Shown here in pieces: positions 18,542-27,314 of a stretch of DNA of 64,000 nucleotides; within the stretch, counting starts at the first letter, position 1; each line of letters opens with the position of its first letter. The stretch is from contig CAJUAA010000005.1 in the NCBI GenBank assembly GCA_910584205.1, forward strand, positions 96,853-160,852, given 5' to 3'. Under the pieces are notes generated by a model that made no database searches, was not told where the DNA came from, and worked only from the letters and a program-made list of their open reading frames with translations. This DNA comes from an uncultured Lachnospiraceae bacterium (lineage in GTDB: Bacteria > Bacillota > Clostridia > Lachnospirales > Lachnospiraceae). A program made the translations under genes and the position numbers.

Positions 18542-20098
18542 TCAGAAGAAACGGCGTTTTGATTTCTTCTCCCTTTTGATCAGATTCCCCCGCAGGGACA
18601 GAATTCCGTTGTCCGGCGTCAGCCGCTCCAGTTCGTCGCAGGCTGCCAGGCCTCTTGCGGCCGCGGCGCCCATTTTCGGCTTGTTCCTTGCGCGCTCTGC
18701 GATTTCCGAGACAAGAGCGGCGCTGACGGCCGCGATCTGCCACGCCGCGGGATTTCCGGTTGCCTGCGCGACTTTTTCGCTGAAATCCATGGCCAGTGTG
18801 CCGTAATGATCCGCTTCCTTCCAGTCTCCGCCGTCAGCGGACAGTAATGCCAGATATTCACAGCTCTCTGAACGGATCAGAAGCGACGCAGACTCCGAGA
18901 GCGTGTAGTCTCCCGGGTTGGCGATCATGGAAAGCACCTCCTCAAAGACGCCTCTTGCTTCGTCGGCCCGGCCGGCTGCATAGTACTGGACGCCGAGCAC
19001 ATCCATGGCTGTCACGCTGCCGCTGTACAGCCGGGCCGCGATATCGGTTAAGATATTTCCGGCATTGGCGTTCTCGACATGAACACTGTCCTTTTCCAGG
19101 GCTTCCTGTGCATTGCCGAACAGGTCTACGCTTTTTTCGGTCCACCGGACCGCGTCGTTGATGCTGCCTCCGGACTGCTGGATCGCGGTGCCCCGCTGCA
19201 TATAGATCATAGCGAGCGCGCCTTCGGCAATGGAGCGGCTGCAGCCTTCGGCGCCGCTGTCAAGAAACTGCAGGGCATCGTTTTCACAGGCCAGTATGAT
19301 GTCCGTGTTTCCCCGGCGCGTAAATGCGTCTATGCCGTGCAGGCTGTAGATCATCAGTGCGCGGGCACGGTAAAAGTCGGAATGCAGTTTGTCTGCCAGG
19401 TGCTCGAACAGCTCTCTCGCATGCGTATACCAGCGGTCGCCGTCGGCAAACTCGCTGTATTGATAATGGATGCCCCCGATCCGGGAATAGAATTCCGCTG
19501 TTTTTTCACAGATGCCGTCCCCGTCTCCGAGACAGCTTTCCACATACTGCAGAAGCGGCACGGAATCCACAAGGACCTGATGCATCTTCTGGCTGTCCAG
19601 GATGCGTTCGCAGGCGGTGGCCATTTCGTTGCGGTATTCCGCGCAGGACCATGCCAGAAAAAGCCGCTGTTCTTCCTGGAAGGAATCTTCCTCTGCCTGC
19701 AGGCAGGAAAAGCAGCGCTCCCCGTGAGCCAGCGCCTGTTCCAGGCGTGTGACGGCCTGCCGGTTGTCGTTCTGGTTCATACAGAGCAGGGCATGGAGCC
19801 GGGCATATTCCATTTCCAGATACCAGAAGCCTGCCGTGTCCGGATGTTCGGCCCGCAGCCGTTCCAGCAGAGGCTCATAGCTTTGCATCAGGGACTCCAG
19901 ACTGTAAAGATCCCTGCAGACGGTATAGTACCGCATCAGTTCTTCCATCCGTTCCAGCGTATCCATCAGCTCATAGATGTTCAGTCCGGCCGTTTTTTCC
20001 GGAGTGAGGCCCTGTTGAATTTCGGTCAGGTATTCTTTCCGCGCGGGCCAGGCGCTGTCTTCGTAATCTTCATACCCTCTGTTCCAGGTCAGTTCCAT
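18542..20098 (-). CDS. Large alpha-helical TPR-like protein of unknown function
   Basis: 518 residues, cytoplasmic (no signal or membrane segment). The sequence is a series of amphipathic helix pairs with TPR-like spacing, for example FWYLEMEYARLHALLCMNQN and QYYAAGRADEARGVFEEVL, so a helical scaffold is likely; no catalytic motif is visible. The C-terminal end is basic (KREKKSKRRFF). A good ribosome site (GGGAGG) precedes the ATG. Divergent from the gene at 20255 and convergent with the sigma fusion. I do not recognise the family. Confidence 0.7.
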   Translation of the reverse strand: MELTWNRGYEDYEDSAWPARKEYLTEIQQGLTPEKTAGLNIYELMDTLERMEELMRYYTVCRDLYSLESLMQSYEPLLERLRAEHPDTAGFWYLEMEYARLHALLCMNQNDNRQAVTRLEQALAHGERCFSCLQAEEDSFQEEQRLFLAWSCAEYRNEMATACERILDSQKMHQVLVDSVPLLQYVESCLGDGDGICEKTAEFYSRIGGIHYQYSEFADGDRWYTHARELFEHLADKLHSDFYRARALMIYSLHGIDAFTRRGNTDIILACENDALQFLDSGAEGCSRSIAEGALAMIYMQRGTAIQQSGGSINDAVRWTEKSVDLFGNAQEALEKDSVHVENANAGNILTDIAARLYSGSVTAMDVLGVQYYAAGRADEARGVFEEVLSMIANPGDYTLSESASLLIRSESCEYLALLSADGGDWKEADHYGTLAMDFSEKVAQATGNPAAWQIAAVSAALVSEIAERARNKPKMGAAAARGLAACDELERLTPDNGILSLRGNLIKREKKSKRRFF

Positions 20099-20254
20099 GG
20101 ATGGTATTCCTCCCGTTTTTTATTCCCGTCTATTCTAGCTTTCGGTTTTTTCCCCTGCAATACGGTGAAGTTTAACATTTCGCGGATCTTTTGTCCCTTT
20201 TTTGTTTTCTTATGCGAAGAAAAAGATAAGAAGACAAAAGAGAGGGGTCGGAAG

Positions 20255-21199
20255 ATGGGGACGACAACAGGAAACGAAGGGATACTGGATCTGGCCGCCC
20301 GGTGCATGGAGCAAAAGCATATGGAACGGCCGGAGGTTGTGTGGCTGAAGGAGCGGTATGGGGAGTTTATGCGAAGAGAAGGATTTTCCGGTAAGGAAGC
20401 AGCAGACAGATGCCTTTATGAACGGATCTACGGGATACGGCCGAAAAGACAGGATACGCTGAAAATCAGATACTGGAGAACCGGATGGCACCTGCCGGCC
20501 AGCTACGGGCTGTGCGCGGCCTTCGGAAGGGCGCTGCGGCTGGACAGGGAAGAGATGCGGTATCTGCTGCAGGGATATTATGACAGCTGTGACAGAATTT
20601 ATGAGGAGGAGCCTTCAGACAGCCGATCGGCCTACTGGCTGCGCAGAAAGGCGATGAAAGATCTCACAGACCGGTATCTGCGGAGCATTCCGCAGAACCG
20701 GCTGAGGCAGATGCGGATTACCGAACGGTCGCTGGAGCACAGTATGAGGCATCTGTATTATACGGATGCGCTGGGCTATGTCTATGGCGGAAGCGGGATG
20801 GCCGAAAAAATGAAATATATGAAGCGCCATATAACGAGCGTCAACTATGATTCCGAATTTGGACGGAATATGAAGCTTTTGGGAGTGATTCCCAGAAAAA
20901 CCATGATCCGCCATCTGCTGATTCTGGGGATGCCGTGGGTCGGCCTGGACTGGCTGAATGAACAGCTGAGAACCTTTGGGTATCTGGAACTGAAGGAACA
21001 CCATACGCTCAGAGACGGGGAACGGCTGGACTGGCTGCTCATCCGGATTCTTCGCAGATATGAGGAGTACCGGCAGGACAGGCCGGCAGCTGAATGTTTC
21101 CGGTGGATGCGGGAATGCTGCTGCGCTCTGGACACGTTTTTTGAAAAAGAGGGAAGAAGGCAGCTCCGTTTTATGTATTTTAAGGCACTGGGGGAGTAG
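20255..21199 (+). CDS. Unrecognised helical basic protein
   Basis: 314 residues, rich in Arg, Tyr and Leu, with no signal peptide, membrane segment or motif I can name. The N-terminal third (RQDTLKIRYWRTGWHLPASYGLCAAFGRALRLDREEMRYLLQGYYD) has a spacing loosely like a helix-turn-helix, so a regulator is possible. The frame is open from 19079 through the antisense of the neighbouring gene; the real start is the ATG at 20255 with AGAGGGG 7 bp upstream. Shares a 156-bp divergent intergenic region with the TPR-like gene, suggesting joint control. Confidence 0.65.
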   Translation: MGTTTGNEGILDLAARCMEQKHMERPEVVWLKERYGEFMRREGFSGKEAADRCLYERIYGIRPKRQDTLKIRYWRTGWHLPASYGLCAAFGRALRLDREEMRYLLQGYYDSCDRIYEEEPSDSRSAYWLRRKAMKDLTDRYLRSIPQNRLRQMRITERSLEHSMRHLYYTDALGYVYGGSGMAEKMKYMKRHITSVNYDSEFGRNMKLLGVIPRKTMIRHLLILGMPWVGLDWLNEQLRTFGYLELKEHHTLRDGERLDWLLIRILRRYEEYRQDRPAAECFRWMRECCCALDTFFEKEGRRQLRFMYFKALGE

Positions 21200-21298
21200 G
21201 TTACGGGAGACGGGGCGGTCCGGCCTGTGAAAAGTGGCTTGCAGGAGGGAGCGATTTATAGTAAGATAGTCATAGTATAAAAAGGAGTGGAAGGGATT

Positions 21299-22234
21299 AT
21301 GATATATGAAAATGTACTGGACGCCATCGGGCATACGCCCATGGTTCGTCTGAACCGGATGAATGGGGACCCGGAGAGCGCCGAGGTGCTGGTAAAATTC
21401 GAGGGGCTGAACGTGGGAGGGTCCATCAAGACCAGAACGGCGTACAACATGATTCTTCAGGCGGAAAAGGAAGGCCTGATCAAGGAGGATACCATTATTG
21501 TGGAGCCCACCAGCGGCAATCAGGGCATCGGCCTGGCGCTGATCGGGGCGGTCCGGGGATACCGGACGATCATCATCATGCCGGATTCCGTCAGCGAGGA
21601 GCGCAGAAAACTGGTGCGGCATTACGGGGCGGAGGTGATCCTGGTCCATGATGCGGGAAACATCGGCGACTGTATTGACGAGTGCCTTGCCATCGCTGTG
21701 CGGATGGCAAAGGAGGACCCGAAGGTCTATGTGCCTCAGCAGTTTGAAAATCCTGCCAATCCCATGGTACATAAGCATCATACGGGCCTGGAAATCATGG
21801 AGCAGGTGGCAGGCCCGATTCACGGCTTCTGTTCCGGGATCGGGACCGGAGGAACGATCAGCGGGATCGGAGAGGTGTTAAAGGCGCAGAATCCGGATAT
21901 TGAGATCTGGGCGGTGGAACCGGAGAACGCGGCGATTCTGGCCGGCGGAACCATCGGGACTCATCTGCAGATGGGAATCGGCGACGGTCTGATTCCGGAG
22001 AATCTGAACCAGAACATTTATGACGATGTATATATTGTGACGGATGAGGAAGCCATCCAGACAGCCAAGGATCTGGCCAGGCTGGAGGGGATTATGTGCG
22101 GAATCTCCAGCGGAACCAACGTGGCGGCGGCTCTGAAGCTGGCGAAGAAGCTGGGGAAGGGAAAGATCGTGGTGACGGTGCTGCCGGATACGGCGGAACG
22201 TTATTTTTCAACGCCGCTTTTCGGAGACGAGTAA
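21299..22234 (+). CDS. Cysteine synthase-like PLP enzyme (fold type II) with altered substrate loop
   Basis: 311-residue beta-family PLP enzyme. PLP lysine in NVGGSIKTRTA, phosphate loop GIGTGGTISG and C-terminal LPDTAERYFSTPLF are all present. The asparagine/substrate loop reads PTSGNQGIG, where O-acetylserine sulfhydrylases, including the cysK at 51181, have PTSGNTGIG. It could be a cysteine synthase paralogue or use another nucleophile or acceptor. The ATG at 21299 follows AAAGGAG; a GTG at 21287 overlaps that site and is unlikely. Ends in a terminator. Confidence 0.82.
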   Translation: MIYENVLDAIGHTPMVRLNRMNGDPESAEVLVKFEGLNVGGSIKTRTAYNMILQAEKEGLIKEDTIIVEPTSGNQGIGLALIGAVRGYRTIIIMPDSVSEERRKLVRHYGAEVILVHDAGNIGDCIDECLAIAVRMAKEDPKVYVPQQFENPANPMVHKHHTGLEIMEQVAGPIHGFCSGIGTGGTISGIGEVLKAQNPDIEIWAVEPENAAILAGGTIGTHLQMGIGDGLIPENLNQNIYDDVYIVTDEEAIQTAKDLARLEGIMCGISSGTNVAAALKLAKKLGKGKIVVTVLPDTAERYFSTPLFGDE

Positions 22235-22270
22235 GGTATATGGGAACGACGCATATGGAAGGCGGTTCAG

Positions 22271-22300
22271 GGAGCATCTCTTTTGGGATGCTTTCTTTTT
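22271..22300 (+). terminator. Terminator after the cysteine synthase-like gene
   Basis: AGCATC (22273-22278) pairs with GATGCT (22287-22292), extended by G-T pairs, followed by TTCTTTTT. Confidence 0.82.
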
Positions 22301-22408
22301 GTATCAACAGGAAACCGGAAAAGCGGGAAATTTTTTTGTTTCGGCATTTTATCTGACCATATCCCTGTCCTGGCTGTCTAATAAGCAGAAAGGAGGAAAC
22401 ATATTTTT

Positions 22409-22942
22409 ATGGAAGAGAAACTGGAACTGATAAAGAAAGCCAGACGGCATGACAGCGCTGCGTTTTCGCAGCTGATGCAGCAGCATGGCCAGAGCATGTA
22501 TAAGGTTGCCAGAGCTGTTTTAAAAAATGACGAGGATGTGGCGGATGCCATGCAGGAGACGGCGCTGAGCTGCTGGGAAAAGATCGGCACTTTAAAAAAA
22601 GAACAGTATTTTAAGACCTGGCTGATCCGGATTCTGATCAATCACTGCAATACGATCTATAAGAAAAGAAGCAGGTATGTGCTGGATCAGCTTCTGCCGG
22701 AAACCGCGGCGCCGGAAGACGCCTATGCCAATGTGGAGTGGATGGAGCTTTTGCAGCGCCTGAAGGAAAAATACCGCGTTGTGATCGTGCTCTACTATGT
22801 GGAGGGCTTCCGAATCCGGGAGATTGCGGATCTGCTGAAAATCAGCGAGAGCGCGGTGAAAGAACGTCTGTCGACGGCGAGAAAGAAAATGGAGCGTTAT
22901 TATGCACAGGGAAAGGGGGAAGTGATCTGTGAAAAGGTATGA
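22409..22942 (+). CDS. ECF-type RNA polymerase sigma factor
   Basis: 177 residues. Region 2 (NDEDVADAMQETALSCWEKIGTLK, then YFKTWLIRILINHC) and region 4 (YRVVIVLYYVEGFRIREIADLLKIS, SAVKERLSTARKKME) are complete. Strong ribosome site AAAGGAGGAAAC. Overlaps the anti-sigma gene by 14 bp. It should direct a small regulon controlled by the membrane partner; target promoters cannot be seen here. Confidence 0.93.
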   Translation: MEEKLELIKKARRHDSAAFSQLMQQHGQSMYKVARAVLKNDEDVADAMQETALSCWEKIGTLKKEQYFKTWLIRILINHCNTIYKKRSRYVLDQLLPETAAPEDAYANVEWMELLQRLKEKYRVVIVLYYVEGFRIREIADLLKISESAVKERLSTARKKMERYYAQGKGEVICEKV

Positions 22943-24197
22943 AGATTTTACGGGCGGACTGCAGAAGGAGGTACGGATACCGGAGCAGGTCTGGTCGCAG
23001 TATATGGATACGCTGGAGAACATTGAGACACTGGCAGCAGAAAGAAAAGGAGAGGACAGGATGGGCAGGAAGAGAAAACACGCAGGCAGAACCTGGACAA
23101 AGGCGGCGGCAGCGGCAGGCGTACTGCTGGCGGGCACTATGGTATTCGGCTGTGTGGACCCGGTGGCGGCATCGGAGCTTCCGCTGATCGGGCGGATTTT
23201 TGAACGGATTGCAGAGGACACCACGTATTCCGGTGATTACACGGAAAAAACGGTGCTGCAGGAGGAGCAGGATGCCGGCCGGCAGGGAGAGACGGAAGCA
23301 AAGCCGGAGGCCGTCTGTACGGCGTCGGATCAGGGGCTTACCATCACCGCTTCCGAGGTGTACAGCGATGGATATTCCATCTATCTGGCTGTGGAAGTGG
23401 AATCGGAGGAAGGAGGGTTTTCAAACATTCCCCCGCACTATACGAGACGTTTTGAAGAAAAGTCCAGCCAGATGCTCCAGGCGGCCGGAAGCTGGAGGAC
23501 CGGAGAAGGAGAAGCGGACGTCCTGAATGACGACCGGTTTGAAGGAAAGGCAGTGGACGACCATACGTTTATCGGAATGATGAAGCTGGATCAGGATACG
23601 TATTCTTCTGAAGGGGATGTACTGAATCTGGAGCTGTCCGAGATCCGGTATGAAGACGGGCGGGATTCCGACAGCGGACAGATGGAGCCGGGACACCGGA
23701 TTCAGGGAACATGGAAGCTGACGGTGCCTTTTACGGCTGATACGGAACAGTCCAGGGAGATTGCGGTCAATAAGACCGGTCCGGACGGGCTCTGTATCCA
23801 GAAAGTATTTGTATCGCCCTATCAGGTGATTGTATTTACCGATACGCCGTATACGGCTCTGACGCCGGATACGTATACGGAAGAAGACTTTGAGAAACAG
23901 TGGGGAGAGAAAAACAAAGAGATCACTGCCAAAGGAGATGAGGCAGTCACCTATGAAGAAATGCTTTCCAGAAAGTATTATGATTACTATGAACTGGCGG
24001 CTTACAATCAGGACGGGGAGGCGCTGGAGATGCAGTACGGAGATGAAGAGAAGACGGTATTTGCCGTACAGGGACATGAGTTGTCGAAGCTGCATATCTA
24101 TGCGGCGGATGATTCCGACGAATTCGGGCTGATCAAGGCAAAAAGCGAGCAGGAGGCGCTGGAACGGTCGGTTCTGGATGCGGAGGTGGAGCTGTAA
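22929..24197 (+). CDS. DUF4179-type membrane anti-sigma factor
   Basis: 422 residues. Begins at a GTG inside the sigma gene (translational coupling). Cytoplasmic N-terminus of about 55 residues, one membrane segment (KAAAAAGVLLAGTMVFGCVDPVAA, about 57-80), then an ectodomain opening with ELPLIGRIFERIAEDTTYSGDY, the typical DUF4179 start. The cytoplasmic part should bind the sigma factor of 22409. The signal is unknown. A GC-rich hairpin without U-run follows at 24212-24232. Confidence 0.87.
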   Translation: MKRYEDFTGGLQKEVRIPEQVWSQYMDTLENIETLAAERKGEDRMGRKRKHAGRTWTKAAAAAGVLLAGTMVFGCVDPVAASELPLIGRIFERIAEDTTYSGDYTEKTVLQEEQDAGRQGETEAKPEAVCTASDQGLTITASEVYSDGYSIYLAVEVESEEGGFSNIPPHYTRRFEEKSSQMLQAAGSWRTGEGEADVLNDDRFEGKAVDDHTFIGMMKLDQDTYSSEGDVLNLELSEIRYEDGRDSDSGQMEPGHRIQGTWKLTVPFTADTEQSREIAVNKTGPDGLCIQKVFVSPYQVIVFTDTPYTALTPDTYTEEDFEKQWGEKNKEITAKGDEAVTYEEMLSRKYYDYYELAAYNQDGEALEMQYGDEEKTVFAVQGHELSKLHIYAADDSDEFGLIKAKSEQEALERSVLDAEVEL

Positions 24198-24283
24198 AAG
24201 CCGGAGGGACGGCGGCCGACAGGATCGGCCGCTGCGTGCATTGGGCATGGCAGATGGGAGCCATGAGGAAAATGTAAAACTAC

Positions 24284-24311
24284 TTGCCCGCTTTTCTGCC
24301 TCTGTTATAAT
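24284..24311 (+). promoter_or_regulatory. Promoter of the former chemotaxis receptor gene
   Basis: TTGCCC (24284-24289), 16-bp spacer, TATAAT (24306-24311). After the deletion described below it now lies upstream of the TetR fragment and the MFS exporter. Confidence 0.6.
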
Positions 24312-24395
24312 CTAAAGGAAGTTACCTTTATTTTCCATGAACGGGAAATATCCCGAAGGATTATGGAAAATAAATATGCGAAGGGAGTACATGAG

Positions 24396-24749
24396 ATGAA
24401 TCCAAACAGAGAAAACGAAGGGCGGTCCGGAGTGGTTCGAAAAGGATTTGGCATTACCGGGAAGCTTGTGTTTGCCATTGTGGGCAGTGTGGTGATCGCT
24501 GTGGCGATTCTGCTGGCGGTGGTGTATTTTCAGATGTCCCATGCGCTGCTGGACAAAAGCGAAGATCTTCTGCAGACGACCACGGAGCGCACGCTTCAGG
24601 AGACAAAAGCCTGGATGAACAGTACACTGGCCATGCTGGAGACTCAGAGGGATGCGATTGAATACGAGGATATGGAGATCCCCGACATGACGGAATACAT
24701 CAAACATACAGCGGGCCGGAATGACGCGTATCCGGCCGGACTGTATGTT
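24396..24749 (+). pseudogene. Methyl-accepting chemotaxis protein, N-terminal fragment
   Basis: Begins properly (AAGGGAG 8 bp upstream of the ATG) and encodes a short cytoplasmic lead, a membrane segment (LVFAIVGSVVIAVAILLAVVYF) and the first part of a sensor ectodomain ending in GRNDAYPAGLYV. It then breaks into a different gene. The HAMP and signalling domains are missing. The fused frame runs on to 24920 as nonsense. Confidence 0.85.
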
Positions 24750-25327
24750 CAAAAGGTTATGAGGAGACCGCCATTACGGATATCATGGAGCTGGCAGGCG
24801 GAGCCAAGGGGATGTTTTACCGGTTTTTCCAGAGCAAAGAGGAGGCCATGCATGCGCTGGGCGACCAGCTGTTTCTGGAAAAGAATCCGTTTGAGGCGGT
24901 CAGGGGACGTTCGGATTTGAACGGACTGCAGAAGATCCGGGAAATGCTCGCTCTGGACCGGGCCGACAAAGAGCGGGAGGCGCTGAGCGCGCAGGCGGTC
25001 TCCATCCTGAAGGATCCGCGGATTCTGGCGTCTGCGGTGGAGGCAAACCGACGCGTACTGACCCCGCTGTGGCTGGAACTGATCGAAGAGGGACGGCGCG
25101 ACGGCTCGATTCGGACCGAGTACGCAAAGGAGCTTTCCGAGCTGCTCCCGCTTGTGAATTTCTGGATGATGCCGTCGGTATTTCCGGCGGATGCGGAAGC
25201 GGTCCGGCGGAAATGCCGGCTTGTGGCAGAGGTCCTTGCGGCAATGGGACTTCCGATCATAGAGGAGGAGATGTATCAAAGGGCAGAGAACCTGATGGGC
25301 AGCGGTAAAAGAGAAAGAGAGGAGTAA
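24749..25327 (+). pseudogene. TetR-family regulator lacking the first part of its HTH
   Basis: In the frame that ends at 25327 the sequence reads SKGYEETAITDIMELAGGAKGMFYRFFQSKEEAMHAL, the middle of a TetR N-terminal domain, then a normal ligand-binding domain. The roughly 20 residues that should come before it are replaced by the chemotaxis receptor fragment, out of frame. A shorter product from an internal start (GTG or ATG) would lack helix 1. It ends 3 bp before the MFS gene, which it probably once repressed. Confidence 0.85.
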
Positions 25328-25330
25328 CAG

Positions 25331-26587
25331 ATGGATCAGAGACTGTTTACGAAAAACTTTGCGCTCCTGGTGCTGGGACAGGCAAGTTCGCTGTTTGGAA
25401 ATTACATCCTGCGTCTGGCACTGTCCATGTATGTGCTGGAGGCGACCAGTTCGGCGGCTGTGTTTGCGGGGATACTATCCGCCGCGACGGTTCCGACGAT
25501 CCTTTTGTCGCCCCTTGGCGGCGTCCTTGCGGACCGGGCAGACAGAAAGAAGGTCATGGTGGCGCTGGATATGCTGACCGGAATGACGGTTCTGTGGGCG
25601 GCGGTTCTTTTGTCCGCGGAAAACGCCGTTGGAGTGATCGAGATACTGCTTGTGATGCTGTCCGTTCTTGGGGCTTTTGAGACGCCTACGGTGCAGGCGT
25701 GCATTCCGCAGATGCTGTCGGGCGACAACATAATCAGGGGAAACGCAGTCGTAAACCAGGTGGCGTCGATTTCTTATCTGACCGCGCCTCTGCTGGGCGG
25801 CATCCTGTATACGTCGTTTGGCCTGAAGCCGGTGATGTTTGCAAGTGTACTGTGCTTTTTTCTCACGGCGCTGTTGGAATGCTTTATCAGACTGGGATTT
25901 CAGAGCCGGGCGTATGGGGGAACGATCTGGTCCATGATAAAGGAGGATTTTTTCAGCAGTATCCGGTTTATGACAAAGGAGCGGACGGATGTTATGAAGA
26001 TGTTGCTTCTGGCGGCGTGTTCCCGTTTCTTTGTCATGGGAGTGTCACAGGTGGGGCTTCCCTTTATGATACGGGCGGTTCTTGGGCTGGACGCGGGATA
26101 TTACGGCGGAGCAGAAAGCGCGCTGGCGGTTGCCACGATTCTGGGAAGCGCCGCCGCGGGACTTCTCACGGGAAAGTTGAAAAACGGCAGGCTGTCCTTT
26201 GCGCTTGCGGCCATCGGCGTCTGCATGCTTCCGGCCGGAGCCGCGTTCCTTTTTCCGGCCGGTACGGGGGTCCGCTATGCCGTGCTGGCTGCTTCTTTCT
26301 GCGGCATGCAGGCGGCAATCAGTATGTTCTCAATTTTTGCGGTATCGGTGATCCAGCAGAATACTCCGGACCATCTGATCGGGAAAGTGATGGCCTGTAC
26401 GTCTGCGATCACCATGTGCGCCCAGCCGGTTGGACAGATGGTCTACGGCTTTCTGTTTGACGGATTCCGCGAAGCGGTTTATCTTGTACTGATTCCGTCC
26501 GGTGCGGCGGTATGCCTGATCGGCCTGTGTTCCGCGGGTTTTTTCAGGAGGATGGAAGAAAGGCGCGGTCTTGCAATCGGAAAATGA
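25331..26587 (+). CDS. MFS multidrug-type exporter
   Basis: 418 residues with about 12 membrane segments. The loop after TM2 reads GGVLADRADRKKVM, the MFS signature, and the second half repeats the architecture. Closest in style to enterobactin/macrolide-type exporters of gut Firmicutes. Start follows GAGAGGAGTAACAG. Immediately downstream of the broken TetR gene, so it may now be expressed from the chemotaxis receptor promoter at 24284. Substrate unknown. Confidence 0.87.
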   Translation: MDQRLFTKNFALLVLGQASSLFGNYILRLALSMYVLEATSSAAVFAGILSAATVPTILLSPLGGVLADRADRKKVMVALDMLTGMTVLWAAVLLSAENAVGVIEILLVMLSVLGAFETPTVQACIPQMLSGDNIIRGNAVVNQVASISYLTAPLLGGILYTSFGLKPVMFASVLCFFLTALLECFIRLGFQSRAYGGTIWSMIKEDFFSSIRFMTKERTDVMKMLLLAACSRFFVMGVSQVGLPFMIRAVLGLDAGYYGGAESALAVATILGSAAAGLLTGKLKNGRLSFALAAIGVCMLPAGAAFLFPAGTGVRYAVLAASFCGMQAAISMFSIFAVSVIQQNTPDHLIGKVMACTSAITMCAQPVGQMVYGFLFDGFREAVYLVLIPSGAAVCLIGLCSAGFFRRMEERRGLAIGK

Positions 26588-26630
26588 ATGTGATAACCTT
26601 AAGGCAGATACAGATGGGGCGAGGTAATTT

Positions 26631-27314
26631 ATGAAACTGTTGGTAATAGAAGATGATACAGGACTGAACCGCGGGATTTCTTTTGCGCTGGAGCAGGAAG
26701 GCTACGAGGTGGCGGGCGCCAGGACGCTGCGGGAGGGATACCGGCTGTTCGAACGGGAGGCTCCCGCCGCCGTGATCCTGGATTTGAATCTGCCGGACGG
26801 AGACGGCGTGGAGTTCTGCCGCAGGATACGGAGCGCGCCGGGGACTGGCGCCGGGACGGCGATTCTGATGCTCACGGCGCGGGATCTGGAGACTGACGAG
26901 ATCATGGGGCTTATGAGCGGAGCGGACGACTATATTACAAAACCATTTTCCCTTTCCGTCCTGAAGCTCCGGCTTCGGAACATCCTGAACAGAAAGGCGG
27001 CGGAAGGCGAGCCGGCGGACCAGATGCTCCGATCCGGGGACGTGGAACTGGATCTTAAGGCGTTCCGCGCGTTTCTGGACGGGCAGGAGCTGGAACTTGG
27101 CAGGACGGAATTCCGGCTGCTCAGATATCTGATGGAGCATAAGAATCAGGTGCTCTTAAAAGAACAGATTCTGCAGCGCATCTGGGACAGCGATGGGAAT
27201 TATGTGGAGGAAAATACCCTTTCCGTCAACATCAGCCGGCTGCGGAAGAAGCTGGGACGGGATCGCATCCGCACGGTTCAGGGGATCGGTTATCTGTGGG
27301 AGGAGAATGCATGA
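26631..27314 (+). CDS. OmpR-family response regulator (Bce-like)
   Basis: 227 residues. Receiver domain with acidic pocket EDD (residues 7-9), phospho-acceptor Asp in VILDLNLPDGDG, conserved Thr/Lys in LTARD and YITKPF; winged-helix C-terminal domain ending RTVQGIGYLWE. Overlaps the kinase gene by 4 bp (ATGA). With the kinase and the ABC transporter downstream it forms a set like those sensing antimicrobial peptides. Its likely binding repeats lie at 28267-28314. Confidence 0.93.
   Translation: MKLLVIEDDTGLNRGISFALEQEGYEVAGARTLREGYRLFEREAPAAVILDLNLPDGDGVEFCRRIRSAPGTGAGTAILMLTARDLETDEIMGLMSGADDYITKPFSLSVLKLRLRNILNRKAAEGEPADQMLRSGDVELDLKAFRAFLDGQELELGRTEFRLLRYLMEHKNQVLLKEQILQRIWDSDGNYVEENTLSVNISRLRKKLGRDRIRTVQGIGYLWEENA

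Noticed and set aside
19079..20254. Upstream extension of the gene at 20255
   Set aside because: The frame is open only because it is antisense to the TPR-like gene; the product's own start has a good ribosome site at 20241-20247.
24363..24920. A 185-residue membrane protein
   Set aside because: The last third reads through TetR sequence in the wrong frame; the true explanation is a deletion junction at about 24749.
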